64,000 bases of DNA from Spirochaetaceae bacterium. Its GTDB lineage: Bacteria; Spirochaetota; Spirochaetia; SZUA-6; Bin103. Position 1 is the first letter of the stretch; each line of letters opens with the position of its first letter. Of the stretch, positions 50,817 through 59,980 are shown in pieces. The stretch covers positions 1 through 64,000 of the forward strand of contig JAPPGB010000083.1 in assembly GCA_028821475.1 (NCBI GenBank). Direction: 5' to 3'. The position numbers were made by a program, and so were the translations under genes. The notes under the pieces are model-generated. The model saw only the letters and a list, made by a program, of their open reading frames with translations, did not search any database and was not told the DNA's origin.

Positions 50817-51746
50817 ATGCGCCTCGGGCTGTTCCTGATCCTGCCGCAACCTCCGGGCACGTCGCAGCGGCAGGTGTTCGCCACCGCGCTGGAGGACGCC
50901 GCCGCGGCGGAGCGGCTGGGCTTCGACAGCGTCTGGGTCACCGAGCATCACGGCTCGGCCTACGGGCTGAGCGCGGCACCGTCGGTGGTTGCGGCGGCCA
51001 TTGCCGCTCGCACCGCGCGCGTCGCGGTCGGCTACGCCGTCAACGTCACGCCGCTGCACGCGCCGGTCCGGCTGGCGGAAGAGATCGCCACCGTCGATCA
51101 GATCTCCGGCGGGCGGGTGATCGCCGGCTTCGGTCCCGGCTACTCGCCGGTGGAATTCCACACCATGGGCGCCGACTTCGCGTCGCGCCACCGCGCCCAT
51201 CAGGACGTGATAGACACCGTGGTCGACCGGTGGCTCACCGGCGGCGGCGTGCGCCCCCTGCAGGTCCCGCATCCGCCGGTTGCGGTAACCGGCGCCACGC
51301 CGGAGGCCGCCTCGTGGGCGGCGCGCCGCGGCTACGACCTGCTCACGCTCGGCGACGAGGAGCACAGCGCGCGCCTGCGCCGAGCATACCGGCGGGACGC
51401 GCAATTGGGCGCCGCCGGCGCCCGGGCGGGCCGCTTCTGCCTGTTGCGCAGCATCTGCGCCGTGACGCCGCACACCACGGCCGACCCGCCGCCGGTGCGC
51501 GACGCGATCCGCTGGACGCTAGAGCACCGCAACCGGATGGTGGCGCAGCCGCCGCCAAGCGAAGCGCAGGTAGACGAATACCTGCGTCAACGGGCACTGA
51601 TCGGTCCCGTGGACGCGCTGCGCCGCGGCCTGAGACGCCTTGCGGCCGCCGGGGTCGACGAACTGCTGTGCTGGTGCCGGTGGGGGATGCTCGGCGACCG
51701 CACGGTACGCGCCACCATGCAGGCGCTCGCCGGCCGCGCGGCATAA
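50817..51746 (+). CDS. LLM-class flavin-dependent oxidoreductase (luciferase-like)
   Basis: A 309-residue TIM barrel with the LLM pattern: RLGLFLILPQPP, AERLGFDSVWVTEHH, TPLHAPVRLAEEIATVDQISGGR and VIAGFGPGYSPVEF. Uses FMN or F420-type cofactors to oxidise small substrates. It is divergent from the SDR gene across 83 bp. The substrate cannot be inferred. Confidence 0.87.
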   Translation: MRLGLFLILPQPPGTSQRQVFATALEDAAAAERLGFDSVWVTEHHGSAYGLSAAPSVVAAAIAARTARVAVGYAVNVTPLHAPVRLAEEIATVDQISGGRVIAGFGPGYSPVEFHTMGADFASRHRAHQDVIDTVVDRWLTGGGVRPLQVPHPPVAVTGATPEAASWAARRGYDLLTLGDEEHSARLRRAYRRDAQLGAAGARAGRFCLLRSICAVTPHTTADPPPVRDAIRWTLEHRNRMVAQPPPSEAQVDEYLRQRALIGPVDALRRGLRRLAAAGVDELLCWCRWGMLGDRTVRATMQALAGRAA

Positions 51747-51812
51747 ACGAAGTATACCCGCAATCGGCCGCCATCCCTTGCCATGTACCCAACATGGTGC
51801 CACCTTATAGTC

Positions 51813-52553
51813 GTGCATCGGTTGCCGCTTGCCGCCCTGTTCCGGAGCATCGCCGCCGCCGTGGGGCTGGTGCTTTCCCTCTCGACCCTGCTGGGATGCG
51901 ATCCGGACAGTTGGCGCCCGTTGACCATGGCCCAGCGCGCGGAGCGGCGCCTCGACTTCGTGGTGCATGCCGAAGACAGCGAGGTGCTGGTGCGGGAATT
52001 CGAGGCGTTTCTCCGCGATCCGCAGCCGCCTCCACCGGATGACCGCCCGATGACGTGGCGCGACCTGCGCGTGCTGCTGAACTCGTGGCGCGATCCCGCC
52101 GCACAGCAGACCGACAGCTACTTCCGCCTTTCCCTGCAGCGCACCGAAGAGAAAGGCGCCGAGACGGTGATCAAACCGGTACGCGGCGATCAATTCCCGA
52201 TCAAGGTGCTCTACTTCCGCGACGAGACGTTCTTCCTGCTGGACCAGGTGCAGGAACGCCACATCCTGTTCCGCTGCCTGCTGCCCGACCGGGAGGTGAT
52301 TGCGGCCGGCTCCCGCCTGCCGTGGAACCCGCGCATCAACAGTTCCAATGACGAGGTGGAGACGACCATCCGCGTGTATGCGTTCTGGGGGTTCGACAGC
52401 CCCGACCGCAGCACCAGGATGAACCGCCAGCACCTCGCCGACTGCCTGGAACTGTTTTCCGACCGCAGCCAACGCTTGCGCCGCAAGATCGGCGAAAACG
52501 AGGTGGAGCGGGTGCAGCAGGTGCACGATCTGTTCTTCCAGGTCACGCGCTGA
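51813..52553 (+). CDS. Putative lipoprotein, unknown function
   Basis: Not recognised. GTG 51813 gives a lipoprotein signal: a hydrophobic stretch LFRSIAAAVGLVLSLS, then the lipobox TLLGC, so the mature protein of about 215 residues should be anchored in a membrane. An ATG at 51783 is a longer alternative. The mature part is soluble with FRLSLQRTEEKGAETVIKP, KVLYFRDETFFLLDQVQER and an acidic-basic helical C-terminus. It is 36-66 bp after the flavin oxidoreductase gene and convergent with the next gene. Confidence 0.7.
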   Translation: MHRLPLAALFRSIAAAVGLVLSLSTLLGCDPDSWRPLTMAQRAERRLDFVVHAEDSEVLVREFEAFLRDPQPPPPDDRPMTWRDLRVLLNSWRDPAAQQTDSYFRLSLQRTEEKGAETVIKPVRGDQFPIKVLYFRDETFFLLDQVQERHILFRCLLPDREVIAAGSRLPWNPRINSSNDEVETTIRVYAFWGFDSPDRSTRMNRQHLADCLELFSDRSQRLRRKIGENEVERVQQVHDLFFQVTR

Positions 52554-52572
52554 ACCGGCGGCCGGCAGACAG

Positions 52573-54132
52573 TCAGCAGCCCATCAGTTCCGCGATCCGT
52601 TCGCCGATCGCCATGCAGGTGTAGTTGGTATTGGCGCGCACGCAGTCGGGCATGATCGACGCGTCGGCCACGCGCAGCCCCGGCACGCCGTATACCCGGC
52701 CGTGCGCATCGACTACCGCCGCCCGGTTGTCGGCGGCGCCCATCCGGCAGGTGGAAGAACTGTGGTGGCTGGTCGCCACCGTCCGCGTCAGCCAGTCGTC
52801 GAGGGCGGCGTCGCAACGCAGTTCCTCGTCGGCGGGGCTGATGCGCTGTGCCGCCAGCGGGCGGAAGCCGGAGTGCTCCAGCAGTTGGGCAGCGATGCGA
52901 ACGCCCTCCCGGAGCCGTTCACGGTCGGACGCTTCGGCAAGGTAGTTGTAGTCCAGCACGGGCAGCACGGCGGGATCGGCCGATCGCAGGCAGACGCTGC
53001 CGCTGCCGGCGGCCAGGTAGAGCTGCGGCACCACGGAGAACCCCACCGGCGCCGACGTCGATGGCCGGTAGTGGCCCTCCCGGGTGGCGAATCCGGCGAC
53101 GATGGTCAGCATGTCGTTGCGCAGCGGCGAACCGGCCGCGGTGTAGCTCAGACCCACCTGGATGCGCGGCTCCGCGCCCGATTGCCGATGCGCCGCGCCC
53201 GTGCGCACCACGACGCTGACTTGCGGATGATCGCGCAGGTTGGCGCCCACGCCGGGCAGGTCCTGAACCGGGCGCACGCCGGCCGCGCGCAACTGGTCCG
53301 TCGGTCCGATGCCGGAGCGCAGCAGCAGGTGGGGCGAGCCGATTGCGCCGCCGCACAGCACCGTCTCGGCGGCGAGGATGCGCTCGCCCGCCGCCTCCAC
53401 GCCGATCGCCCGGCCCCGGTCGAGCAGCAGCGTATCGACGCGGCACTCCGCGCGGATGGTCAGGTTGGGCCGCCCGCGTGCCGGGGCAAGGTAGCCGAGC
53501 GCGGCGCTCCAGCGGATGCCGCCGGGATTGTTCATCGGCAGCGGCCCCACGCCGGCCGCACCGGGTGCGTTGTGGTCCGCGCACTCGGCGTAGCCGGCCG
53601 CCAGGCATGCGTCCCGGAACGCGCGCTGATCGGGCAGCAGTTCGCGGTCCTTGAAGCGGCGCACCGGGATCGGCCCGTCCCGGCCATGGTAGGGATCGTC
53701 GAAGTCCGGGTCCGCCTCAACGCGCCGCAGGCTCGGCAGCAGTTCCTCGAAGCTCCATCCCGGACAGCCGTCGGCGGCCCAGGAGTCGTAGTCTTCCGGC
53801 ACGCCGCGCAGGAAGATCTGCGCATTGATGGCGCTCGACCCTCCCACCACCTTGCCGCGCGGTACGAACATGGCGGGCTGACGGCTCGTGGCGCGCGCCC
53901 GGTAGCCCCAGCCGAACGCGGTATCCAACCCGAATGCCCGCGCCCACAGGTCGCGGTCACGCCCGTAGCCGTAGCGGATCTCGTCCGGCAGCCTCCCGTC
54001 GGGGAAGTCGGGGCCCGCCTCCAGGAGCAGCACGCGGCGACCCCGATCCTCGCTGAGCCGCGCCGCCAGCACCGCCCCGGACGCCCCGGCGCCGACGATG
54101 ATTACGTCGTAGCCCTCTGTACGCTGCGCCAC
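52573..54132 (-). CDS. GMC family FAD-dependent oxidoreductase
   Basis: About 519 residues. FAD-binding IIVGAGASGAVLAARLSE, LLLEAGPDF, the GMC signature GKVVGGSSAINAQIFLRG, and GGAIGSPHLLLRSGIGP. The catalytic His is in TSHHSSSTCRMG and the second conserved residue is Asn in CVRANTNYTCMAIGE. This is the choline/glucose/alcohol oxidase superfamily; substrate unknown. Several GTG starts are possible (54132, 54141) and an ATG at 54210 would overlap the neighbour's promoter; none has a strong RBS. Confidence 0.9.
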   Translation of the reverse strand: MAQRTEGYDVIIVGAGASGAVLAARLSEDRGRRVLLLEAGPDFPDGRLPDEIRYGYGRDRDLWARAFGLDTAFGWGYRARATSRQPAMFVPRGKVVGGSSAINAQIFLRGVPEDYDSWAADGCPGWSFEELLPSLRRVEADPDFDDPYHGRDGPIPVRRFKDRELLPDQRAFRDACLAAGYAECADHNAPGAAGVGPLPMNNPGGIRWSAALGYLAPARGRPNLTIRAECRVDTLLLDRGRAIGVEAAGERILAAETVLCGGAIGSPHLLLRSGIGPTDQLRAAGVRPVQDLPGVGANLRDHPQVSVVVRTGAAHRQSGAEPRIQVGLSYTAAGSPLRNDMLTIVAGFATREGHYRPSTSAPVGFSVVPQLYLAAGSGSVCLRSADPAVLPVLDYNYLAEASDRERLREGVRIAAQLLEHSGFRPLAAQRISPADEELRCDAALDDWLTRTVATSHHSSSTCRMGAADNRAAVVDAHGRVYGVPGLRVADASIMPDCVRANTNYTCMAIGERIAELMGC

Positions 54133-54283
54133 GCTGCACACGATACACGCAGCGCCGCCGTTGCACCATCTCCGCCGGCCGCTTCCCGGAACGCCCGCCC
54201 GCGCGGTCATTGTCGCTCTGCCGGAGCGGCCCTTATATTCGCGACGCCCTTACCCCACTCGATTACGGAGCACAACCAAAGCT

Positions 54284-55369
54284 ATGTCCGAAACCATCAA
54301 ATTGGCAGTTATCCCCGGCGACGGCACCGGCCCCGAGGTCACCGCCGAGGCGTGCAAGGTGCTGGAGGCGGTCGCCCCCCTGGAAGGCGTCACCTTCGAG
54401 CGGGTCGACTTCGACTACGGCGGCGACCGCTATCTGGCCACCGGCGAGGTGATCACCGAACGGCAGATCGACGAGCTGCGACAGTTCGACGCGATCTACC
54501 TGGGAGCCATCGGGCACCCGGAGGTGGCGCCGGGCATCCTGGAGAAGGGCCTGTTGCTGTCGATTCGCTTCCAGCTCGACCAGTACATCAACCTGCGCCC
54601 GGTCAAGCTCTATCCCGGCGTGGACTGCCCGCTCAAGGACAAGGGACCGGAGCACATCCGCTTCGACGTGATCCGCGAGAACACCGAGGACCTGTACTGC
54701 GGCGCCGGCGGCTTTCTGCGCAAGCACACCGCGCAGGAGATCGCCACCCAGGAGATGATCGCCACCCGTTTCGGCGCCGACCGCTGCCTGCGCTGGGCAT
54801 TCGAGCACTGCCGGCGCCGCAACGACCGCAAGCAGCTTACCCTGGTGCACAAGACCAACGTGCTCACGTTCGCGGCCAACCTGTGGGAGCGCGCCTTCCA
54901 CGAGGTGGGCGAAGCGGAGTTCCCGGACATCACGCGCGACTACAACCACATCGACGCCGCCTGCATGTGGTTCGTCAAGAACCCCGAGTACTACGACACC
55001 ATCGTGGTGCCGAACATGTTCGGCGACATCATCACCGATCTCGGGGCGATGATTCAGGGCGGACTCGGCGTGTCCGCCGGCGGCAACATCAACCCCGACC
55101 CCGGCGGCTGCAGCATGTTCGAGTGCATGGGCGGCTCGGCCCCCAAGTACACGGGCAGGAACGTGATCAATCCGATCGCCGCCATCGCCGCCATGGGCAT
55201 GCTGCTGGGCGTGATCGGCGAGCAGAAGGGCCTCGACAACCTGGTGCGCGCCGGGCAGCGGGTGGATGCCGCCATCGGCAAGACCACCCCCAGGATGAGC
55301 AGCATGTCCGCCGGCCGGATGGGCCACTCCACCAGCGCGATCGGGGACCTGGTAGCAGCGTCGCTGTAA
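54284..55369 (+). CDS. Isocitrate/isopropylmalate dehydrogenase family protein
   Basis: A 361-residue beta-decarboxylating dehydrogenase. KLAVIPGDGTGPEV at the N-terminus, RFDVIRENTEDLYCG with the substrate arginine, VHKTNVL with the catalytic Lys, and VPNMFGDIITDLGAMIQGG with the metal-binding aspartates. The GDIITDL region and LGAIG resemble 3-isopropylmalate dehydrogenase (LeuB) more than isocitrate dehydrogenase, but no leu genes are adjacent, so tartrate/isocitrate-like activity is also possible. Confidence 0.9.
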   Translation: MSETIKLAVIPGDGTGPEVTAEACKVLEAVAPLEGVTFERVDFDYGGDRYLATGEVITERQIDELRQFDAIYLGAIGHPEVAPGILEKGLLLSIRFQLDQYINLRPVKLYPGVDCPLKDKGPEHIRFDVIRENTEDLYCGAGGFLRKHTAQEIATQEMIATRFGADRCLRWAFEHCRRRNDRKQLTLVHKTNVLTFAANLWERAFHEVGEAEFPDITRDYNHIDAACMWFVKNPEYYDTIVVPNMFGDIITDLGAMIQGGLGVSAGGNINPDPGGCSMFECMGGSAPKYTGRNVINPIAAIAAMGMLLGVIGEQKGLDNLVRAGQRVDAAIGKTTPRMSSMSAGRMGHSTSAIGDLVAASL

Positions 55370-55379
55370 CCGGGTGCTG

Positions 55380-56504
55380 ATGCCCGATTCCGGTCGATCC
55401 GACTCGTCGCTGCAGTCCCTGCCGGTTCCGCCGCCGGTGCGTCCCATGCTGGCCAAGCGGGTGGACGGCATCCCGGACGGCGACCGGTGGCTGTTCGAGC
55501 CGAAGTGGGACGGGTTCCGCACCCTGGTATTTCGCAACGGGGATGAGTTGCTGCTGCAGAGCCGCGACCTCAAGCCGATGAACCGCTACTTCCCCGAGTT
55601 GGCGGCGCCGCTGCTGGCACAGCTTCCGGAGCGCTGCGCGGTCGACGGCGAGCTGGTCATCGCGGGTGCCGACGGACTGGAGTTCGAGACCCTGCAGGCG
55701 CGCATCCATCCGGCCGCGTCGCGCGTGGCGATGCTGGCCGACAAGACGCCCGCGTCCCTGGTGGTGTGGGATCTGCTGTGCCACGACCGACTCGACCTGA
55801 CCGAGGCGCCGTTCCGCGCACGCCGCGAGCGGCTGGAACGCCTGCTCGCGGCGGCCCGCCCACCGCTGCACGTCACGCCGATCACGGCCGTCCGCGGCGA
55901 GGCGGAGGACTGGTTCCGGCGCTTCGAAGGCGCCGGCCTGGACGGTGTCATGGCCAAGGATCCCGACGGCGCATACCTGGCGGGAAAGCGCCCCATGCTG
56001 AAGGTCAAGCACCGCCGCACCGCCGACTGCGTGGTGGCCGGACTGCGCTGGCATCGCGGAGCGCCCGAGGAACGCGTCGGCTCGTTGCTGCTCGGGCTGT
56101 ATGACGATCAGCGCCGGCTGCACCATATCGGCGTGGTCGGGAGCTTTACCGCGGTCCGCCGGCGCGCGCTCGTGGAGGAGCTGCGTCCTTACCGGACGGC
56201 GGATGAAGACCATCCGTGGCAAGGCTGGACCGGCGCCGGCGCGCAGCGCAGACCGGGCGCGGTGAGCCGCTGGAGCACCGGCAAGGACCTGAGCTGGGTG
56301 CCGTTGCGCCCGCAACTGGTGGTAGAGGTGAGCTACGATCACATGCACCTGAGCCCACGCCAGGGCGTGCGGCAGGGCAGCCGCCTGCGCCACACTGCCC
56401 AGTTCCTCCGCTGGCGCCCGGACAAGAACCCGGCCGAGTGCACCTACGACCAGCTCGAAGTCACCGCACCCTACGAGTTGCAGCGCATCTTCGGCACCGC
56501 CTGA
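55380..56504 (+). CDS. ATP-dependent DNA ligase (LigC/LigD-like ligase domains only)
   Basis: A 374-residue ligase. The adenylated lysine is K42 in EPKWDGFR, followed by RAVDGELVIAG-type motif III (CAVDGELVI), GLDGVMAKDPDGAYLAGKR and LKVKHRRTADCVV (motif V), then an OB-fold domain. There is no polymerase or phosphoesterase domain, so it is a stand-alone repair ligase. No ku gene is nearby. GTG 55374 is an alternative start; ATG 55380 lies 10 bp after the previous stop. Confidence 0.9.
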   Translation: MPDSGRSDSSLQSLPVPPPVRPMLAKRVDGIPDGDRWLFEPKWDGFRTLVFRNGDELLLQSRDLKPMNRYFPELAAPLLAQLPERCAVDGELVIAGADGLEFETLQARIHPAASRVAMLADKTPASLVVWDLLCHDRLDLTEAPFRARRERLERLLAAARPPLHVTPITAVRGEAEDWFRRFEGAGLDGVMAKDPDGAYLAGKRPMLKVKHRRTADCVVAGLRWHRGAPEERVGSLLLGLYDDQRRLHHIGVVGSFTAVRRRALVEELRPYRTADEDHPWQGWTGAGAQRRPGAVSRWSTGKDLSWVPLRPQLVVEVSYDHMHLSPRQGVRQGSRLRHTAQFLRWRPDKNPAECTYDQLEVTAPYELQRIFGTA

Positions 56505-56548
56505 GCGGCCTGGTCACCGATACACTCAAGCCAGCCACGCCTACTCGC

Positions 56549-58054
56549 CTACTCCGGCTCCGCGAGCCAGCGCTCGATCTTGGCGCCGATGTCGATGTCG
56601 CACCAGCCGGCCGCGGACTCGGCAGCCGTGTCGGAATGCACGCGACGGATCGGCTCCGCCCTGATCCGCTCGCGGCTCCGGTACACGAACAGGCACCCAC
56701 CGCGTGGTTCCCGCGCGTCGTCGCTGTTGTCGAGGACGACGTACCGGTATGCCCCGGTGCTGAACAGGTAGTAGAGCGCGGCGCGGCCGCCCACCTCCTG
56801 GATCACTCTGCCGTCGCCCAACAACAGGTCGGGGTCGTCATCCGGTGAGGTTTCCACCTGCCAGGAAGCATAGCGCGGCATGCTGTCGAGCTGGTCGATT
56901 CTGATGCGGTGCGAAGCGCCGACCCACTCCAGGAGGCGAGTGTCCCGCGGCTCCGACTCGCCGCCGCGCATCTCCTCCGCCTGCCCGCCTGCGGCGACGA
57001 GGGACGGGTTGCCGGACAGATCGAGAACAAGATCGACGCGCCCGCGCAGCGACGCCGGAACGACACCTTCGAGGTCGTTGTCGGCAAGGTTCATCACCTC
57101 GAGCCGGGTCAGGTCGCGGACCATGACGGGCGGGATTCCGCCGTCCAGCTTGTTGGCGGACAGGTCCAGCGCTTCCAGGCTGGCGAGTCCGGCCAATCGG
57201 TCCGGTATCGGTCCGCTGAGCACGTTGCCCGCGAGATCGAGCCGCTCAAGGTCGGACAAACTGCCGAGATCGGCCGGAATCGGCCCGCTCAGCCGATTGT
57301 AACTGAGGTCGAGGCTCTCCAACTCGGCCAGGCGGCCAATGGCGCCGGGAATGTTCCCACTCAGCTTGTTGCCGGACAGGGACAGTGTCTGCAGGTCGGC
57401 GAGTGCGCCCAGTTCGCCCGGAATGACTCCGCTCAGCTCGTTGTAGCGCAGGTCGAGCACCTCCAGGTCGGCAAGGCCGCCCAGTTCGGGCGGTATGCTC
57501 CCGGTCAGCGCGTTGCCGGCGAGATCCAGCGTCTCCAGGTCGGCGAGGAGTCCCAACTCGCCCGGGATCGCTCCGCTCAACTCGTTGTGGGAGAGGTCCA
57601 GCAGCTCGAGGTCGGACAGGGCGGCCAGCGCAGCGGGGATGCGGCCGCTGAGCCGGTTGTGGGCGAGGTCGAGCCGCTCCAGCTCGGAGAGGCGGCCCAG
57701 CTCCACCGGGATGCCGCCCTCCAGCCGCTGCCACGGCAGCGACACGTGGGCCACGCGCATGACCGACGCATCCACCGTGACGCCGTCCCACTCGGCGAGC
57801 CGCAGTTGCGGGCTCCAGTTCAGCCCGCCACCGCCGCTCCACCGTTCGCTCGCCGCCAGCAGCGCCGAGCAATCCGCCAGCAGACCGGGATTGCCGTGCG
57901 GATCGGCAACCGCCAGCCCGGTCGCGCAGTCAGCGTCGGCGGTGCCGATCGATGCCCCGGCGAGCAGCAAGCCGCCGGCGGCTGCCCACGCCCGCAGGAC
58001 GCCGGCGCAGCCGCGGTACCGGGAACTGCTCCGCTTCCGAGATCGGGCTCCCAT
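56549..58054 (-). CDS. Exported leucine-rich-repeat protein
   Basis: About 501 residues from ATG 58054 (the frame continues upstream to 58174). A hydrophobic export segment AWAAAGGLLLAGASIGTADA is followed by an N-terminal cap with C/W residues. Then come about nine 24-residue plant-type leucine-rich repeats of the form LExLDLxxNxLSGxIPxELGxLxD (about 57020-57725). A C-terminal 150-residue domain with YYLFSTGAYRYVVLDNS and a C-W-C region follows. Probably a surface adhesin or ligand-binding protein. The plant-type repeat consensus, nearly uniform, suggests recent repeat expansion or transfer. Confidence 0.88.
   Translation of the reverse strand: MGARSRKRSSSRYRGCAGVLRAWAAAGGLLLAGASIGTADADCATGLAVADPHGNPGLLADCSALLAASERWSGGGGLNWSPQLRLAEWDGVTVDASVMRVAHVSLPWQRLEGGIPVELGRLSELERLDLAHNRLSGRIPAALAALSDLELLDLSHNELSGAIPGELGLLADLETLDLAGNALTGSIPPELGGLADLEVLDLRYNELSGVIPGELGALADLQTLSLSGNKLSGNIPGAIGRLAELESLDLSYNRLSGPIPADLGSLSDLERLDLAGNVLSGPIPDRLAGLASLEALDLSANKLDGGIPPVMVRDLTRLEVMNLADNDLEGVVPASLRGRVDLVLDLSGNPSLVAAGGQAEEMRGGESEPRDTRLLEWVGASHRIRIDQLDSMPRYASWQVETSPDDDPDLLLGDGRVIQEVGGRAALYYLFSTGAYRYVVLDNSDDAREPRGGCLFVYRSRERIRAEPIRRVHSDTAAESAAGWCDIDIGAKIERWLAEPE
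57020..57725 (-). repeat. Tandem 72-bp repeats encoding plant-type LRRs
   Basis: Within the LRR gene, about nine units of 72 bp encode the recurring LDL..N.LSG.IP pattern. Units are similar but not identical in DNA. Boundaries are approximate. Confidence 0.8.
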
Positions 58055-58209
58055 TGCCTGAACCGTGCCCGAGAACGTGCATAAACGCAACGTGCGGGAA
58101 CGCTGCCGCACCTGCGAACCGGTCGCCGCCTGCGTGGTGTAGTCGGCGCCGGCGGCGGTGTCGCCGGCGCGCACACAATCGGCGGTGAGTGGTATAGACT
58201 CGGGCCGGT

Positions 58210-58365
58210 ATGAACAGCCCCAAGGTAGTGGCGATCGGAGCGGGCAGCTATTTCTTCGCCCACCCCGTCATCTGGAACATGGTCAACAGCCCGATCCTGC
58301 GCGGCGGTACGCTGGCGCTGGTGGACACGCAGCGCGACGGGTTGCGGGCCGAATGGTACCGGTAG
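58210..58365 (+). pseudogene. N-terminal stub of a GH4 family glycosidase
   Basis: MNSPKVVAIGAGSYFFAHPV and SPILRGGTLALVDTQRDGL are the NAD-binding start of GH4 (alpha-glucosidase/galacturonidase) enzymes, normally about 430-470 residues. After 51 codons the frame hits TAG (58363-58365) and the following DNA has no GH4 continuation. It is a truncated relic left of the nucleotidase gene. Confidence 0.75.
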
Positions 58366-58403
58366 CGCGCCACGTGAGGGCCTGATCCGAGCGGCCCGGT
58401 CGC

Positions 58404-58991
58404 ATGCCGAACAACAGCCACTTCTTTGCCTACCTGTCGCGGATGAAGTTCATCCACCGGTGGGGCCTGATGCGCAACACCCAGGTCGAGAACATCCAGG
58501 AACACAGCCTGCAGGTGGCGATGATCGCGCATGCGCTTGCGCTGATCCGCAACCGCCTGTTCGCCGGCAGCCTCGATCCCGAGCGGGTCATGGTGCTGGC
58601 CGTGTTTCACGAGGTAAGCGAGGTGATTACCGGCGACTTCCCGAGCCCGTTGAAGTACTTCAACCCGGAAATCAGCCGCGCCTACTCGCACATCGAGCAG
58701 GTCGCGAGCCGCAAGCTGTGGGACATGATTCCGCGCGAGCTGCAGCCCGATTACCGCTCGGTGCTGTTCCGGGAGGCGGGCGACGCGGACGCCTGGGAGC
58801 TGGTGAAAGCCGCCGACAAGGTCAGCGCCTACACCAAGTGCCTGGAAGAGCTGAAGGCCGGCAACCAGGAGTTCGCCAAGGCCAAGGACAGTCTGGAGCG
58901 GGAGATCGCGGATCTGGGACAGCCCGAGGTCGACTACTTCATGCGCGAGTTCGTGCACAGCTTCACCCTCGCCCTCGACGAACTGAACTGA
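58404..58991 (+). CDS. 5'-deoxynucleotidase YfbR-like, HD superfamily, with HD changed to HE
   Basis: A 195-residue protein very like E. coli YfbR along its whole length: NSHFFAYLSRMKFIHRWGLMRN, VENIQEHSLQVAMIAHALA, SEVITGDFPSPLKYFN and the KAADKVSAYTKCLEEL helix. Active-site R19, H34, H69 and D near 138 are present, but the second metal ligand, Asp69 in E. coli (HDASE), is Glu70 here (HEVSE). YfbR removes phosphate from dNMPs. The change could tune metal or substrate choice. Frame and spacing look normal. Confidence 0.88.
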   Translation: MPNNSHFFAYLSRMKFIHRWGLMRNTQVENIQEHSLQVAMIAHALALIRNRLFAGSLDPERVMVLAVFHEVSEVITGDFPSPLKYFNPEISRAYSHIEQVASRKLWDMIPRELQPDYRSVLFREAGDADAWELVKAADKVSAYTKCLEELKAGNQEFAKAKDSLEREIADLGQPEVDYFMREFVHSFTLALDELN

Positions 58992-59067
58992 CTGCGGGCG
59001 GATTGCGAGTCTGGGAAGCCGGCCGGCGCTATGCAAAACGCGACGCACGTGAGACCGTGACGCCGGC

Positions 59068-59946
59068 ATGCTGGTGGAGTTTCAACGCAAGCGGATGGAG
59101 TTGCCGAGTGCGCGGTTCGGCTATCTGCGCGACAGCACCGATGCGCTGCATGACGTTGCGGAGTTGCGCCGGCGCATCGCCGCGGACGGCTACCTGTGGA
59201 TCCGTGGACTGATCGACCGCGACGCGGTGCTGGAGGCGCGCCGCGGGGTGCTGGAGCGCCTGCGGGAGCGGGACGCGCTGGTCGCCGGAACGCCGCTGAT
59301 GGAGGGGGTGATGCCGCGCGCCGGCCGGAGCATCGGCGTAGGCCGTGCCGCCCACCGCCCGGAGGTGCTGCGCGTGCTCGAAGGGCCGGAGCTGGAGTCG
59401 TTCTACCGCCGCTTCTACGGCGAGGAGCCGGCCACCTTCGGGTTCAAGTGGCTGCGGGCGGTGGGCAACGAGCAGTTCACCGGGTCGCACATGGACGTGG
59501 TGTACATGGGCCGCGGCAGCGAGCGCGTGAACACGGTGTGGATCCCGTTCGGCGACATCCCGATCGCGCAGGGCACGCTGGCCGTGTGCGACGCGTCGCA
59601 CCGCCTGGACAGCTTCGCCCGCATACGAGAGACCTACGGCCGCACCGACGTGGACCGCGACCGCACCGAGGGCTGGTTCAGCGAGGATCCGGAGGAGATC
59701 TCGGACCGGTTCGGCGGCCGCTGGCTCACCGCCGACGTGCGCGCCGGCGACGTCGTCACCTTCGGGCTGTACACCCTGCACGGCTCCACCACCAACACCA
59801 CCAACCGCTTCCGGATCAGTTGCGATGTGCGCTTTCAGCCCGCCTCCGAGCCGATGGACGAACGCTGGGCCGGACGCTCCCCCGGCGGCCACTACGCGAG
59901 CGCGCTCGTCCCCATGGCCCAGTCGCGCAAACGCTGGGGCCTGTAG
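59068..59946 (+). CDS. Phytanoyl-CoA dioxygenase (PhyH) family protein
   Basis: A 292-residue PhyH-type oxygenase. Iron site H141-M-D143 in GSHMDVVYMG and distal H238 in YTLHGSTTNTTNRFRI, with an arginine following for 2-oxoglutarate. DGYLWIRGLID at about residue 40 is the typical N-terminal strand. Substrate unknown. It is the first of the PhyH/sulfatase cluster that runs to the window end; the next gene is convergent and only 34 bp away. Confidence 0.85.
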   Translation: MLVEFQRKRMELPSARFGYLRDSTDALHDVAELRRRIAADGYLWIRGLIDRDAVLEARRGVLERLRERDALVAGTPLMEGVMPRAGRSIGVGRAAHRPEVLRVLEGPELESFYRRFYGEEPATFGFKWLRAVGNEQFTGSHMDVVYMGRGSERVNTVWIPFGDIPIAQGTLAVCDASHRLDSFARIRETYGRTDVDRDRTEGWFSEDPEEISDRFGGRWLTADVRAGDVVTFGLYTLHGSTTNTTNRFRISCDVRFQPASEPMDERWAGRSPGGHYASALVPMAQSRKRWGL

Positions 59947-59980
59947 GACCGTCAACGCCGGCAGGCCGCACCGCGCGGCG

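Noticed and set aside
58363-58365. Stop in the GH4 stub as a possible recoded codon
   Set aside because: It is TAG, not TGA, and no GH4 sequence continues downstream, so it is simple truncation.
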